Below are positions 63,873-64,000 of a stretch of 64,000 nt of DNA, piece after piece. The notes below the pieces were generated by a model. It was given only the letters and a program-made list of their open reading frames with translations, was not told the origin of the DNA and did not search any database. The first letter of the stretch is position 1. Each line of letters begins with the position of its first letter. A program made the translations under genes and the position numbers. This stretch comes from Gaoshiqia sediminis (GTDB taxonomy: Bacteria; Bacteroidota; Bacteroidia; Bacteroidales; Prolixibacteraceae), in assembly GCF_025907915.1 (NCBI RefSeq), contig NZ_JAPAAF010000016.1, positions 1-64,000 on the forward strand. Direction: 5' to 3'.

Positions 63873-64000
63873 TGGATATGCAGGAGACAGAACTACTGGA
63901 ATTGACCGACGAGCTGACCGATCAGGAAGAAAAGATTGTGGTGATTGGCGCCCGGGTGCACAACCTTCAAAATATCAATGTTGAAATTCCGCGCAACAAG
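63872..64000 (+). CDS. uvrA: UvrA excinuclease subunit A, N-terminal fragment
   Basis: The first 43 residues of UvrA, cut by the window end. IVVIGARVHNLQNINVEIPR is the strongly conserved N-terminal segment of UvrA, just before its first Walker A. ATG 63872 overlaps the transglycosylase stop by one base. A short acidic lead of about 20 residues precedes the conserved part. Confidence 0.88.
   Translation, partial: MDMQETELLELTDELTDQEEKIVVIGARVHNLQNINVEIPRNK

Overview
The window reads as a stretch of chromosome from a member of the Bacteroidota, probably a Marinilabiliales/Prolixibacteraceae-type anaerobe or facultative anaerobe. This rests on a PorQ-type type IX secretion protein next to cmk, a parA-parB-DUF5683 cluster, the Bacteroidota glycogen cluster (GH57, GT4, debranching enzyme, DUF3417 phosphorylase, GSCFA), several promoters of the TTG...TAnnTTTG type, and few Shine-Dalgarno sites. 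An FeFe hydrogenase, a rubrerythrin and a Crp/Fnr regulator point to anaerobic life. The family-level placement is inference.

Region 1 (1-9361) is accessory. A repeat-rich leader and a lone DUF6266-like gene precede a visibly AT-rich type I restriction-modification cassette: XRE regulator, hsdR, hsdS, a PrrC-like anticodon nuclease, then hsdM. All five genes overlap or abut. The cassette lies between two copies of a hairpin-forming 53-bp direct repeat (1470-1522 and 8763-8815), followed by more repeats. Restriction is thus paired with a tRNA-cutting back-up defence.

Region 2 (9362-20156, mostly minus strand) holds envelope and chromosome-maintenance genes: a YkgJ-type cysteine-cluster protein, an MBOAT/SGNH pair for polysaccharide O-acylation, a LysM lytic transglycosylase, DUF5683, parB, parA, priA and tRNA-His.

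Region 3 (20245-24850) has an ECF sigma factor and a PepSY-like protein divergent from a lipoprotein, two L,D-transpeptidases and a bitopic membrane protein. The second group looks like an envelope-tethering module.

Region 4 (24878-31530) covers redox and Fe-S functions (hydrogenase, a possible 32-residue membrane peptide, Crp/Fnr, rubrerythrin, SufE, SufT-like), an acyl-CoA synthetase and an XRE-cupin regulator.

Region 5 (31787-44402) is the glycogen/alpha-glucan cluster plus a GH3 glycosidase.

Region 6 (44466-55691) contains tRNA-Gly, queG, a DEAD-box helicase, and a plus-strand queuosine operon (yhhQ-queC-queF) preceded by a promoter and a compact pseudoknot that looks like a preQ1-I riboswitch. 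Then come a methyltransferase with a YkoF-like protein, a mutarotase, lipB, cmk, porQ and a second YkgJ protein.

Region 7 (55663-64000) has an EamA transporter, a palindromic MITE-like element, the N-epsilon-acetyl-beta-lysine osmolyte operon (kamA-ablB plus two small genes), a MarR regulator, an outer-membrane barrel with an LVIVD lipoprotein, a repeat cluster, a lytic transglycosylase and the start of uvrA, cut by the window edge.
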